Below, piece after piece: positions 1 to 7,683 of a DNA stretch of 64,000 nt. The translations under genes and the position numbers were made by a program. Position 1 is the first letter of the stretch. Each line of letters starts with the position of its first letter. Under the pieces are notes generated by a model. That model saw nothing but the letters and a program-made list of their open reading frames with translations. It did no database searches and was not told the origin of the DNA. Source of the stretch: Moritella sp. PE36 (lineage in GTDB: Bacteria > Pseudomonadota > Gammaproteobacteria > Enterobacterales > Moritellaceae); the NCBI RefSeq assembly GCF_000170855.1, contig NZ_ABCQ01000002.1, positions 186,001 through 250,000 on the forward strand. Reading direction: 5' to 3'.

Positions 1-1245
1 GGTCGTCGAGATTAACCAAGTGTGTGCTGATTTATCAACATGACTGTGGTCTAAATTTGCAACACGCAATGCACTCGACACCGACTGGTCGCTCATATTT
101 TCAGACTGCGATAACTGCCAACGTAATCCTATTTCAGCACCGTTAAATTTTTCACCGTATAGCGGCGGTACATTTCGGGGTTTCTGTTCAGTTACGTCCG
201 TTACATCATCAACCGAAAATAACTGTAACTGCGCTTGTCCACCAACATCCAGCATGATTGGATACTGCGACTGGCTAAAATCGACACGTAATGGCTCTGC
301 GGTGATGGACTGTAAGTTAATGATAGGCGAACAGAATAAATGAAAATTATTAACACCTAAGCTACGTGCTAACTCCACTGGCATGTCGTCTAAAAAAAAT
401 CGGATTTTAAGTGTGTTGGTATTGGCATGCTGCAATGCCGACGATAACGCTAACTTAATCGCATGGAATCGCTCTGCAAACATAAAAAATTCGGTTAATA
501 ACTTAAAACCACCGAAACTACGTACACTATAAGGTAAGACGAATTCTTGCTCTTCAAAACCAACCGGCAAGAGGGCGTCAGCCCCTAATAAAACAACGCT
601 GTCGTCATATTGAATTGAGATCTGTTGGATCCCCGAAAACAAATGATCGTAAAGGCGCAATATTGTAGATGTTTCACCCCGCAAAAATAACGATAATTCC
701 GTCAGTTCCAAATCAGAAAACAGGATCGTTGGATCTGTCGTTGTTAATGTCAGTTCAAGCATCGCTTTCGCATGCTCAGCCCCTTTTGGCTTTTGAATAT
801 CAAAGGGAGCAATAGACGCTGAACAATCCGTTAAGGTGATCGGATATAAATCAACATCTTGCGTTGTGCGGAACACCAAGGTGTCGGTATCGACATCATC
901 AAGTCCTAAGTGCGTTCCGCGAGGCAGAGTGTACTTTGCAGTGACTTCTTCGCGAGGCAGCATTTTAACCATGCTATAAGCAGGCACAGGGCGTAGATAA
1001 TGTGGAAATAAAAGTTGTAACAAGCTATCCGTTAACTGCGGGTAATCCTCATCTAAACGCTGTTGTAAACGAGCATTCAACAAGGCCACGCTATCAATAA
1101 GACGTGTCACTTGCGGGTCATCAATACTATCGCGACTGATCCCAAGTGACTTAGCGGCACCGGGATGGCGTTGAGCAAAGTGACCCGCATCTTGGCGAAT
1201 AAATGCTAACTCTTGTTCAAAATAACTTAATAATGATTCAGACAA
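1..1245 (-). CDS. tssF: T6SS baseplate protein TssF (VasA/ImpG), 5' part only
   Basis: Reading frame open from position 1245 to the left edge (415 codons), so the C-terminal third or so is outside the window (the family is usually near 590 residues). The N-terminus reads LSESLLSYFEQELAFIRQDA, then FAQRHP, and further on LLQLLFPHYLRPVPAY, all typical of TssF. TssF is a baseplate wedge component that works with TssE, TssG and TssK. The likely start is TTG at 1245-1243, because an AAGGA ribosome site lies about 8 bases upstream and no ATG fits; this start overlaps the 3' end of tssE by 8 bases, suggesting translational coupling. The use of TTG is inferred from the ribosome site and homology, so the exact start is moderately certain. 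Confidence 0.9.
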   Translation of the reverse strand, partial: MSESLLSYFEQELAFIRQDAGHFAQRHPGAAKSLGISRDSIDDPQVTRLIDSVALLNARLQQRLDEDYPQLTDSLLQLLFPHYLRPVPAYSMVKMLPREEVTAKYTLPRGTHLGLDDVDTDTLVFRTTQDVDLYPITLTDCSASIAPFDIQKPKGAEHAKAMLELTLTTTDPTILFSDLELTELSLFLRGETSTILRLYDHLFSGIQQISIQYDDSVVLLGADALLPVGFEEQEFVLPYSVRSFGGFKLLTEFFMFAERFHAIKLALSSALQHANTNTLKIRFFLDDMPVELARSLGVNNFHLFCSPIINLQSITAEPLRVDFSQSQYPIMLDVGGQAQLQLFSVDDVTDVTEQKPRNVPPLYGEKFNGAEIGLRWQLSQSENMSDQSVSSALRVANLDHSHVDKSAHTWLISTT

Positions 1246-1660
1246 AGTTAGTTTTCCTTACATCGACACTGCTTGTGGTGAAATCTAAGCTTGAATCAAA
1301 CACAACAAGCTCTTCACCAAACTCGCTGACGATCACGCCTTCGATTCTAAATTTCAGTTTATTCGTGACGACTGACTCTTCTTCCAGCTCAATATTAAGC
1401 TCCTTAATGCGAGGTTCGAATGTCGTAATTAACTGCTTAATACTTTGTAAAATATGTTCACTATTGGCTCTATTCTGGCCTCTCACCGCATGGCTCATAC
1501 CCAGTAAAGCGATAGATTCATCAGTATATTTAGCAACATCATCATCGCCCCAAATGGGCGCTTTAGCAGAAAGTAATGATGCAATATTTTCAATAATAGC
1601 ATCGCGAAGATCATCAATATTCGCAGTCCAATCACCTTTCATTTTTGCAAACAGACTCAT
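1238..1660 (-). CDS. tssE: T6SS baseplate protein TssE (gp25-like)
   Basis: 140 residues, the usual size for TssE. This is the T4 gp25-like wedge protein that joins the baseplate and starts sheath polymerisation. The conserved segment TTFEPRIKELNIEL (about residues 79-92) is the gp25/lysozyme-like family signature, and an SxxNRANSEHIL-like stretch precedes it. It lies between the second tssC-like gene and tssF on the same strand; only a few bases separate it from the upstream gene and it overlaps tssF. Part of one T6SS operon. Confidence is high from motif plus context. Confidence 0.9.
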   Translation of the reverse strand: MSLFAKMKGDWTANIDDLRDAIIENIASLLSAKAPIWGDDDVAKYTDESIALLGMSHAVRGQNRANSEHILQSIKQLITTFEPRIKELNIELEEESVVTNKLKFRIEGVIVSEFGEELVVFDSSLDFTTSSVDVRKTNFV

Positions 1661-1662
1661 GA

Positions 1663-3033
1663 TTATTGCTCCCCTAATTTTGTTGCGGGCACGTCGGTAA
1701 GCAGCACTATGTGGGTGTCTAACATTTCATATTGATATTGCGGCTGTAGGTTTATTTGGCAACGGTATTTTGTTGGATCAAGCAGGTCTTGCGTAAAATT
1801 AACATCAGCGCGTTTAAGGGGATAACGGGCCATGACAGACTCATCACCAAAATCAACGCCACTGATATATTGGTTTAACCATTTTTCTAACGATCGCTGA
1901 CATGTAGACGGGCTATCAAAGCTACCGATTTGGTCGCGGATCTGCGCTTTAATGTAATGACCAAAACGACAGGCCATGAGATTGGTCTGTAACATACCAC
2001 TCATTTTTTCAGTTTCAGTCGTTGCCTTCCACACAGACTGATTACTGAAAATGCCTTTTTGACCGCTGAGATAGACACTTGATAAAGGAACAAACCCTTG
2101 TGCAGACCAAAATTCATCATTTTCACTAAACAGATCAATCCGTGATAACAGTGGCTCTTGCTGACCATTACCGACTTGCACTATCGCGCCGTAACGCCCG
2201 CGTTCATCGTAGGCACGTAAAAAACCAAACCAACTGATACGGTCAAATTCACGGATCACGTTTGCAGCCAATAAATACGCTGCATTTCCCCACAGTACAT
2301 GTTCCGTCAGCGCTCGTTCGTTAAACACAAACCCGGCTTGGCAATGCTGATAAGGGCTTCTTAAATGGTATTCAGGTAACACCAAATTTAAGAAACGACT
2401 CGCACTATGAGAACGCAATAACTGCCAACTTTGTAAATCTGAACTGCTTAAAATACGCTGTATACGTTTATGGTCAGGCATTAATCGAGCGGGTTCGTCA
2501 CCAAAGAAATACGGATCCACGCCAAGGCTTACAGGGCACAACGCACGTTCACCTAATTCACCTAATAACTGCAGTGTGTACAGATCATCAAAATCAGCAT
2601 CATCATCTAAGTCAGACTGAATAAGATGGTCAACAACCAACAGTCCAAAGGGGTGCCCGCCTGCAGTATCGAGTTCTTTTGCGTATATTTTTTGATATAA
2701 CGCACTGCGAGTGACATTGAAAGATTGATTAAGATCGGCAGACACCATGTCCCAGCTAAGGTCTAATAACTTAATGTGCACACGGCGTTGCGAAACTGGC
2801 AGTAAAACTAAGCTATGTAGTCCTAACCAGCGCGCTTCCAATTCTTTGAAATCAGTGGCTTGCATGACAGCAGAAAGTTGCTCGCTCATGACATCATCAA
2901 GTTGCGTGATCAGTTTACTTAACTGTGATTTGAATTCTGAACGATTATCGTTCTGAGCATGGTTTAACAGCATCCGCCACAGCCCTGCATCCGTCAGGAC
3001 GTTGGCGGATGATGTTAGATTTGATGTACTCAT
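1663..3033 (-). CDS. Second TssC-family sheath protein (ImpD-like paralogue)
   Basis: 456 residues, clearly related to the TssC protein encoded immediately upstream. Shared segments include the ARWLGLHSLV region (compare GTWLGLQKLV), the DTAGGHPFGLLVVD segment (compare TAGGQPYGALLGD), and a closing LEKWLNQYI motif. TssC forms the large subunit of the contractile sheath with TssB. Some T6SS clusters carry a second tssC-like gene (impC/impD of Rhizobium is the known case), whose role is less clear; a baseplate-proximal or modified sheath part is possible. It is about 37 residues shorter than TssC and diverged throughout. It has an internal GAGG ribosome site 7 bases before its ATG. It is separated from tssC by a GC-rich hairpin. 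Confidence 0.85.
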   Translation of the reverse strand: MSTSNLTSSANVLTDAGLWRMLLNHAQNDNRSEFKSQLSKLITQLDDVMSEQLSAVMQATDFKELEARWLGLHSLVLLPVSQRRVHIKLLDLSWDMVSADLNQSFNVTRSALYQKIYAKELDTAGGHPFGLLVVDHLIQSDLDDDADFDDLYTLQLLGELGERALCPVSLGVDPYFFGDEPARLMPDHKRIQRILSSSDLQSWQLLRSHSASRFLNLVLPEYHLRSPYQHCQAGFVFNERALTEHVLWGNAAYLLAANVIREFDRISWFGFLRAYDERGRYGAIVQVGNGQQEPLLSRIDLFSENDEFWSAQGFVPLSSVYLSGQKGIFSNQSVWKATTETEKMSGMLQTNLMACRFGHYIKAQIRDQIGSFDSPSTCQRSLEKWLNQYISGVDFGDESVMARYPLKRADVNFTQDLLDPTKYRCQINLQPQYQYEMLDTHIVLLTDVPATKLGEQ

Positions 3034-3047
3034 AACAACCTCAACAA

Positions 3048-3065
3048 CCCGAGGGGTCCCCCGGG
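3048..3065. repeat. GC-rich intercistronic hairpin between tssC and the tssC-like gene
   Basis: CCCGAGGGGTCCCCCGGG: the outer CCCG/CGGG and inner GGGG/CCCC arms pair with one bulged base. It stands out as pure G+C in an AT-rich region. It has no T-tract on either side, so it is not a standard terminator. It sits upstream of the ribosome site of the tssC-like gene and could affect mRNA stability or initiation. Confidence 0.5.
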
Positions 3066-3074
3066 CATCAACTA

Positions 3075-4556
3075 TTAACCTGGAATATTAGCAACCATAC
3101 GTAATGACGATGTTAACTCTTCCATTTGTAACCAAGGGCGTAAATAAGCCACGGCAGAATAACAACCAGGGCGACCCACTTGTTCTTCAACTGTTACTTT
3201 TGCTTCAACCAATGGATGTGTTGATTTTGCTTCATTGCCAATCGCACTTGGATTAACATACTGGTGGAGCCAGTTACTTAGTTCTTTTTCAATAGTACCC
3301 GGATCTAAGTTAGAACCAATACGATCACGGCCCATGACTTTTAGGTACTGTGCGATTCGGCTACTTGCCATGGTGTAAGGCAAGCGTGCTGAAATGGCTG
3401 CGTTTGCAGTCGCATCAGGATCGGTATACGTTTTTGGCTTATGCGCCGTTTGAGCACCCATGAATACGGCGTAGCTCGTATTTTTATAATGCACTAACGG
3501 TAAGAAACCTAAGTCACTCAGTTCTTTTTCACGTTCATCTGTTAGGTTTACTTCAGATGGACATTGTTGAACTAAATCACCCGCTGGTGTGTAGTAAGTA
3601 AAGTTCGGTAGGTTTTCAACTTTACCGCCATTATCATTACCACGAATAGCAGTGCACCAACCGAATTGTGTATATGCTTGCGTTAACAATAAACCGTATT
3701 CAAACGCAGCATTACTCCACACAAGATCATCTTGCGTCTCTGGGTAAGCATTGCCGTTAGCGTCATGTTTCAATTCTTCAAAATCAAATGACTTAACAGG
3801 TACTGTTTGTTTACCATAAGGTAAACGTGCAATTGTTTTTGGTAGTGTTAGTGCAACATAACGCGAATCATCACTTTCACGGAATGCATTCCAGCTAGCG
3901 TAAGCAGGTGAATCAAAACCAGCGGCGACTGGTTTACCTTCGTTAAAGTTAACGAATGAACTAAAATCAAACATGCTTGCATTTGCAGCCGCAATAAATG
4001 GTGAATGAGATGCCGCAGCAACTTCACCCATATAACGCATTAGCGCTACATCTTCATCGCCATAACCAAATTCGTAATCACCCAACAATGCACCGTAAGG
4101 TTGGCCACCAGCTGTACCAAATTCTTCTTGATAAATCATCGTAAATAAACGGCTACGATCAATCGCTGGCGCATCTTCAAATTGCTCTAATAATTCATCT
4201 TTCGTGTAGTCCGCAAGCTTAATCTTTAAGTTTGGGCCTAATTCACTATTTTTAACTAATTTTTGCAGACCTAACCAAGTACCTTCCAGCTTTTGGAACG
4301 CCTTGTTTTGCATCACTGTTGAAAGCTGTTCAGAGATTTTTACGTCTAATGCAGAAATCGCTTTTTCGATTGTTAGTGTTAGGTTTTTATCCCAAGTAAC
4401 AGTACCGTCTAGCGCTTGTAAAGTGAGTACAGATAGTAATTCTTTGGTCGTGTCTGCTGGTGTTTGTGTTGTTGCTGAAATAGCGCGGTCAAGAAAGTTT
4501 AATTCACCTTCTGCGGCACCGGCTTGTTCTGTTGCAGCTTGTTGTTCCGTGCTCAT
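3075..4556 (-). CDS. tssC: T6SS contractile sheath large subunit TssC (VipB)
   Basis: 493 residues, normal length for TssC/VipB. It assembles with TssB into the contractile sheath around the Hcp tube. Family segments are visible: LEGTWLGLQKLV (about 90-101), FGTAGGQPYGALLGDYEFG (about 146-164), MGEVAAASHSPFIAAA, ARLPYTMASSRIAQYLKV near residue 390 and LSNWLHQYVNP near 430. The start codon overlaps the tssB stop as TAATG, the classic coupling that helps make equal amounts of the two subunits. Same strand as hcp and tssA. Confidence 0.96.
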   Translation of the reverse strand: MSTEQQAATEQAGAAEGELNFLDRAISATTQTPADTTKELLSVLTLQALDGTVTWDKNLTLTIEKAISALDVKISEQLSTVMQNKAFQKLEGTWLGLQKLVKNSELGPNLKIKLADYTKDELLEQFEDAPAIDRSRLFTMIYQEEFGTAGGQPYGALLGDYEFGYGDEDVALMRYMGEVAAASHSPFIAAANASMFDFSSFVNFNEGKPVAAGFDSPAYASWNAFRESDDSRYVALTLPKTIARLPYGKQTVPVKSFDFEELKHDANGNAYPETQDDLVWSNAAFEYGLLLTQAYTQFGWCTAIRGNDNGGKVENLPNFTYYTPAGDLVQQCPSEVNLTDEREKELSDLGFLPLVHYKNTSYAVFMGAQTAHKPKTYTDPDATANAAISARLPYTMASSRIAQYLKVMGRDRIGSNLDPGTIEKELSNWLHQYVNPSAIGNEAKSTHPLVEAKVTVEEQVGRPGCYSAVAYLRPWLQMEELTSSLRMVANIPG

Positions 4557-5065
4557 TATTCAGTCTCCCCAGTTTTTACACCTAGCTCTTCAGCTAAATG
4601 TTGAATTGAATCGGTACTTTGTAGTACTTCTTTCAATAAGCGTTCTAGATCACGAGAGCGATCCGCTTTGCTTAGTAATTCTTTTAACTGGTTACGTGTT
4701 TCAACCAATTTTTTTAGGGGAGCAATTTGTTGAACCAAACGTTCAGGATGAAAATCATTCATTGAACTTAGCTTCAGGTTAACTTCAAATTGGCTATCAT
4801 CATTTGTTAATTTGTTGTCAACTTTATATGACAATGACGGGCTAATTTGTCCCATCACAGCATCAAAATTATCTTTATCAACACCAGTGAACTCACGTTC
4901 TTCTAGGTCAATTTTATCACTTTCAGCTTTATGACCAGAGAAGTCACCAATAACACCTACGACAAAGGGCAATTCTTTGGTTTCTGTTGCGCCATTAGTT
5001 TCAACATCATAGGTGATACTGACACGGTTTTTACTTATACGCTTATGTTGTGAGTTGAGAGCCAT
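4556..5065 (-). CDS. tssB: T6SS contractile sheath small subunit TssB (VipA)
   Basis: 169 residues, the expected size. TssB partners TssC in the sheath. The N-terminal RVSITYDVETNGATETKELP and the following PFVVGVIGDFSG are typical of the TssB/VipA family, as is PERLVQQIAPLKKLVETRN in the second half. The ATG has a good AGGGAAG ribosome site, and the stop overlaps the tssC start. It is separated from hcp by a terminator-like hairpin, which may set a lower level for the sheath genes than for hcp. Confidence 0.95.
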   Translation of the reverse strand: MALNSQHKRISKNRVSITYDVETNGATETKELPFVVGVIGDFSGHKAESDKIDLEEREFTGVDKDNFDAVMGQISPSLSYKVDNKLTNDDSQFEVNLKLSSMNDFHPERLVQQIAPLKKLVETRNQLKELLSKADRSRDLERLLKEVLQSTDSIQHLAEELGVKTGETE

Positions 5066-5085
5066 ACTTCCCTACCTTTTATTTT

Positions 5086-5124
5086 AACAAAAATAAAGCG
5101 GTGCGCTGCCTAAGAAACACACCG
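5086..5124 (-). terminator. Terminator or attenuator between hcp and tssB
   Basis: On the minus strand CGGTGTG (5124-5118) pairs with CGCACCG (5105-5099), a 7-bp stem with one G-U pair and a 12-base loop. It is followed by CTTTATTTTTGTT. It sits in the 66-base gap between hcp and tssB. Partial termination here would give more hcp transcript than sheath transcript; this is inferred, not shown. Confidence 0.6.
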
Positions 5125-5131
5125 GTCAAAA

Positions 5132-5650
5132 TTATTTAGTTCCAGAAATTAACTTACCTTGTGGAACGTTGTAAGAAACAAGACCGCCGTCTTCTAGTTT
5201 ACCGCCATCAAGTTCATGACGATGTTTCTTATCAACTTGGATGTAAGAAAGTGAGATGCTTTCGAACGGTTGAGAACCGTCGCTGCCACTTAGGTTGTAT
5301 GAAACAACACGTGCTTTTTTTAGACCTACTTGGTAATAAATTTCAGCACCAGAACCATCACGTGCAGCTTTAGTAAATACGATATCAACATTTTTACCTT
5401 CAACACCAGGACTGAATAGGAACGATAAAAGATCTTCAGAAGCACCACAAAGTTCTTTTGTAATACTTACTTCGCTCATAGCAACCATGCCTGAGTCAGC
5501 ATTATTACCACTACCAATTTCCATTGCTACTTGACGAACAGCGCCCCAGCTATATGAATTCAAAGCAAACCAACCATCTTGTGGTAAACCTTCAATTGTT
5601 GCGCCACCTTTAACTTTAACGCCATCAACTCTCATATATATACTAGCCAT
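5132..5650 (-). CDS. hcp: T6SS inner tube protein Hcp (TssD)
   Basis: 172 residues from the chosen ATG, the typical Hcp size. Hcp hexamers stack into the tube expelled by the T6SS and carry effectors. The start MASIYMRVDGVKVKGGAT, the GWFALNSYSWG segment, and VSITKELCGASEDLLSFLF are standard Hcp features. A longer frame begins at a GTG at 5662, but the ATG at 5650 has GAGGA six bases upstream and matches the family start. It lies between tssA and tssB on the same strand. No C-terminal effector extension is present. Confidence 0.96.
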   Translation of the reverse strand: MASIYMRVDGVKVKGGATIEGLPQDGWFALNSYSWGAVRQVAMEIGSGNNADSGMVAMSEVSITKELCGASEDLLSFLFSPGVEGKNVDIVFTKAARDGSGAEIYYQVGLKKARVVSYNLSGSDGSQPFESISLSYIQVDKKHRHELDGGKLEDGGLVSYNVPQGKLISGTK

Positions 5651-5689
5651 GATATTCCTCACTTATTTCTACTTGGGATTGAAAACCAA

Positions 5690-7042
5690 TTACCAGAGAG
5701 AATTACTACTCGAGGTAGATACTGGTTCTTCTTGAACTTCTTCTACAGAGACAGCCGTTACATTGTTCAAAACAGAGTGACTCGATGTTGTACTGACTGC
5801 TCTCGTGTTGTGTTGCACAGATGTAGATTTATCCACACCTGACAGCGGTAACATTTTTTTGTGCATTGGCTGAATAACATTCGTATCCCCGTTCTCATCA
5901 AGAGCGGATAGATGAAACACTTGTTTAATCGTATCCTCTTGATTTAATAACAGCTCAGACATCAACTCAGGAAGTGATAAATAGCCCCAACGAATTGCTT
6001 TTTCTAACAAATAAGAGACCGGGCTATGTGGTTCTACTTTCCTAAACGATTCAGCTAACGTTCGTAGTTGATGAAACGCATCATCGCGATTGAATTCTTG
6101 ATTATTAACAGGTAAACCATCTAACAAAGCGTAATCAGTAACACTATCTTCTTTAACTTCCATATTCTTTTCGCCGCCATCAACATGATTGATTTCATCT
6201 GTTTCAGGTTGTATATCAGCCTTAATCACGCGTTTTTCTTCACTCTTTAAACCTGAGATGTATTCCATCGCTTTCAATATTTTAGTGATCACGCTGACAA
6301 CAAATTGAAAGCCAGGTTGAGGTAATAAATACTGTTTACATACGCTAGTGACATGTGTTTCAACGGCACGCATAGCCTCTCGTATCGACACTAAATTTTG
6401 CATTAAGCTAGTTACTTTAGCCCTTTCACCCAATGCCACATTTTGGTACTGTTGACGTAACTCAGGTAAACCGCCTTTGCGCTCTACACTTAAATAACGC
6501 GAATAATTTAAGTCCCCAATTAGCGGTAACATTAAGAAAGGTGAATACACTAAGCTACTGTCTTCACTTTCACCGACTAGTTGTACAAAGCCCTTCACTT
6601 TAAATGCGTTAATTTCTTTTAATTTGTCACTTTCTGACTTTATTTTATTGTCAGGGAGTACGGGATGAACCTCGTCCCAATGCCCCTCAACAAGTGCTTG
6701 CAACCATTGACTTGCTTCACGCAGCCCATTTAATGCAGGGTCAATGACTATCTGAGCCGCTAGCAGCCAACCCGCTAGCTCAATATCTTTTGATGTCGTT
6801 TTAAATATTTCAATCAAACTGCTTGATAAAGAACGCCAGTGTTCAACGTTGGCATCTTGTAAACTATCCATTTCTGCAGGATCTGGTGTCTGCATTAATT
6901 GACGCTGAGATGTTTGTGCAACATTAAATTCATTTCTAAGCGGTCTAAACTTTTGTTTATCTGATTTTAAATAAACCCCACAAAATTGGTCATCATCAAT
7001 TGGTAATAAAAGTAATTCATGTAATGTCTGATTGAATAACAT
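5690..7042 (-). CDS. tssA: T6SS protein TssA (ImpA N-terminal domain)
   Basis: 450 residues. TssA proteins cap or prime the growing T6SS tail and bind baseplate and tube components. The N-terminal ImpA domain is visible (DDDQFCGVYLKSDKQ, about 17-31; ELAGWLLAAQIV, about 88-99), then a helical middle region. The segment FRKVEPHSPVSYLLEKAIRW (about residues 338-357), followed by LPELMSELL, is the hallmark of the TssA C-terminal part. A Ser/Thr-rich low-complexity tail ends the protein. It is the first gene of the visible operon, 39 bases before hcp. The promoter region upstream contains GTAAGCG direct repeats (7111-7134). Confidence 0.9.
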   Translation of the reverse strand: MLFNQTLHELLLLPIDDDQFCGVYLKSDKQKFRPLRNEFNVAQTSQRQLMQTPDPAEMDSLQDANVEHWRSLSSSLIEIFKTTSKDIELAGWLLAAQIVIDPALNGLREASQWLQALVEGHWDEVHPVLPDNKIKSESDKLKEINAFKVKGFVQLVGESEDSSLVYSPFLMLPLIGDLNYSRYLSVERKGGLPELRQQYQNVALGERAKVTSLMQNLVSIREAMRAVETHVTSVCKQYLLPQPGFQFVVSVITKILKAMEYISGLKSEEKRVIKADIQPETDEINHVDGGEKNMEVKEDSVTDYALLDGLPVNNQEFNRDDAFHQLRTLAESFRKVEPHSPVSYLLEKAIRWGYLSLPELMSELLLNQEDTIKQVFHLSALDENGDTNVIQPMHKKMLPLSGVDKSTSVQHNTRAVSTTSSHSVLNNVTAVSVEEVQEEPVSTSSSNSLW

Positions 7043-7110
7043 ATATGTTCTGATCTATTTAATTTAGACCTATTGTTCCAACAGGTTGGCAGCTTGTAAA
7101 CAAACTTATC

Positions 7111-7134
7111 GTAAGCGGACGTAAGCGATGTAAG
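7111..7134. promoter_or_regulatory. GTAAGCG direct repeats upstream of tssA (candidate response-regulator box)
   Basis: GTAAGCG at 7111-7117 and 7121-7127, then GTAAG at 7130-7134: three copies on one face of the helix (10 and 9 bp apart). They lie about 70 bases upstream of the tssA ATG. The pattern matches the repeats upstream of the RstA-like regulator gene (12051-12067). Confidence 0.45.
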
Positions 7135-7533
7135 TCAAGTAACGAATCAGGAGGGTAATAAAAATAATTCAAAGTTAATATTAATACAAATAAAATCCCC
7201 AAATAGTGTAACGAACAGAAAGAACAAGAGTAAATATATAACAATCAACATCTTAAATGCGCATGTATCAATGGGTTAATATCACAGCCATCATGGGCAT
7301 CACAAAAAATAAGACCAGTTAATAAAAACCATTAACCTGAAAAAAGTAGAGTAATAACTTTAATAGATAATATAAAACCAGTATTTATTTGTTTTATATG
7401 TAATGAAATTTATTAGACAGTACACTTTATGTTTAGAAATCCAATAAACATTGGAAAACTTACATCAAGTACGTACGAAAGATTAGATGTATTTGGTAGT
7501 CGTCTTAATTTATATTCAATTTATTACAACACC

Positions 7534-7553
7534 TCATTGTAAGTCATTGTAAG
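7534..7553. promoter_or_regulatory. TCATTGTAAG tandem pair upstream of the 7684 gene
   Basis: TCATTGTAAG occurs twice head to tail, giving TGTAA-N5-TGTAA with 10-bp spacing, as at 12051-12067 in inverted orientation. It is about 65-85 bases upstream of a TATAAT hexamer at 7619-7624. Candidate activator site for an OmpR-family regulator. Confidence 0.4.
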
Positions 7554-7618
7554 AGATTAACTCTAATATAAGAAATCGCATGAGTAGTATGTTACGTTTT
7601 GTCTAGCTCGATATTGAG

Positions 7619-7624
7619 TATAAT
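7619..7624 (+). promoter_or_regulatory. TATAAT, possible -10 box for the 7684 gene
   Basis: A perfect -10 hexamer 60 bases before the chosen ATG. No good -35 is found at the right distance (only TTTTGT, 16 bases upstream), which would fit an activator-dependent promoter. Weak evidence on its own. Confidence 0.35.
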
Positions 7625-7683
7625 AATTATATTTTTTTGAGTGAATGGTTTTATTAATTAAAATTATAATAGGAATAGCTAAT

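Larger units (their letters stand above)
7043..7683. other. Divergent intergenic region between the T6SS operon and the unknown gene
   Basis: About 640 AT-rich bases with no convincing gene. It must hold the promoters of tssA (leftward) and of the 7684 gene (rightward). It contains two sets of 10-bp-phased direct repeats (listed separately) and a small inverted repeat CCAATAAACATTGG near 7440-7455. A 61-codon frame at 7059-7244 has no ribosome site and was rejected. Confidence 0.6.

Noticed and set aside
1203-1700. 165-codon plus-strand frame opposite tssE
   Set aside because: Antisense to the tssE gene; the sequence is only the shadow of the real coding frame.
7059-7244. 61-codon minus-strand frame in the T6SS divergent region
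   Set aside because: No ribosome site, low-complexity hydrophobic content and no support as a gene; it lies over the probable promoter of tssA.
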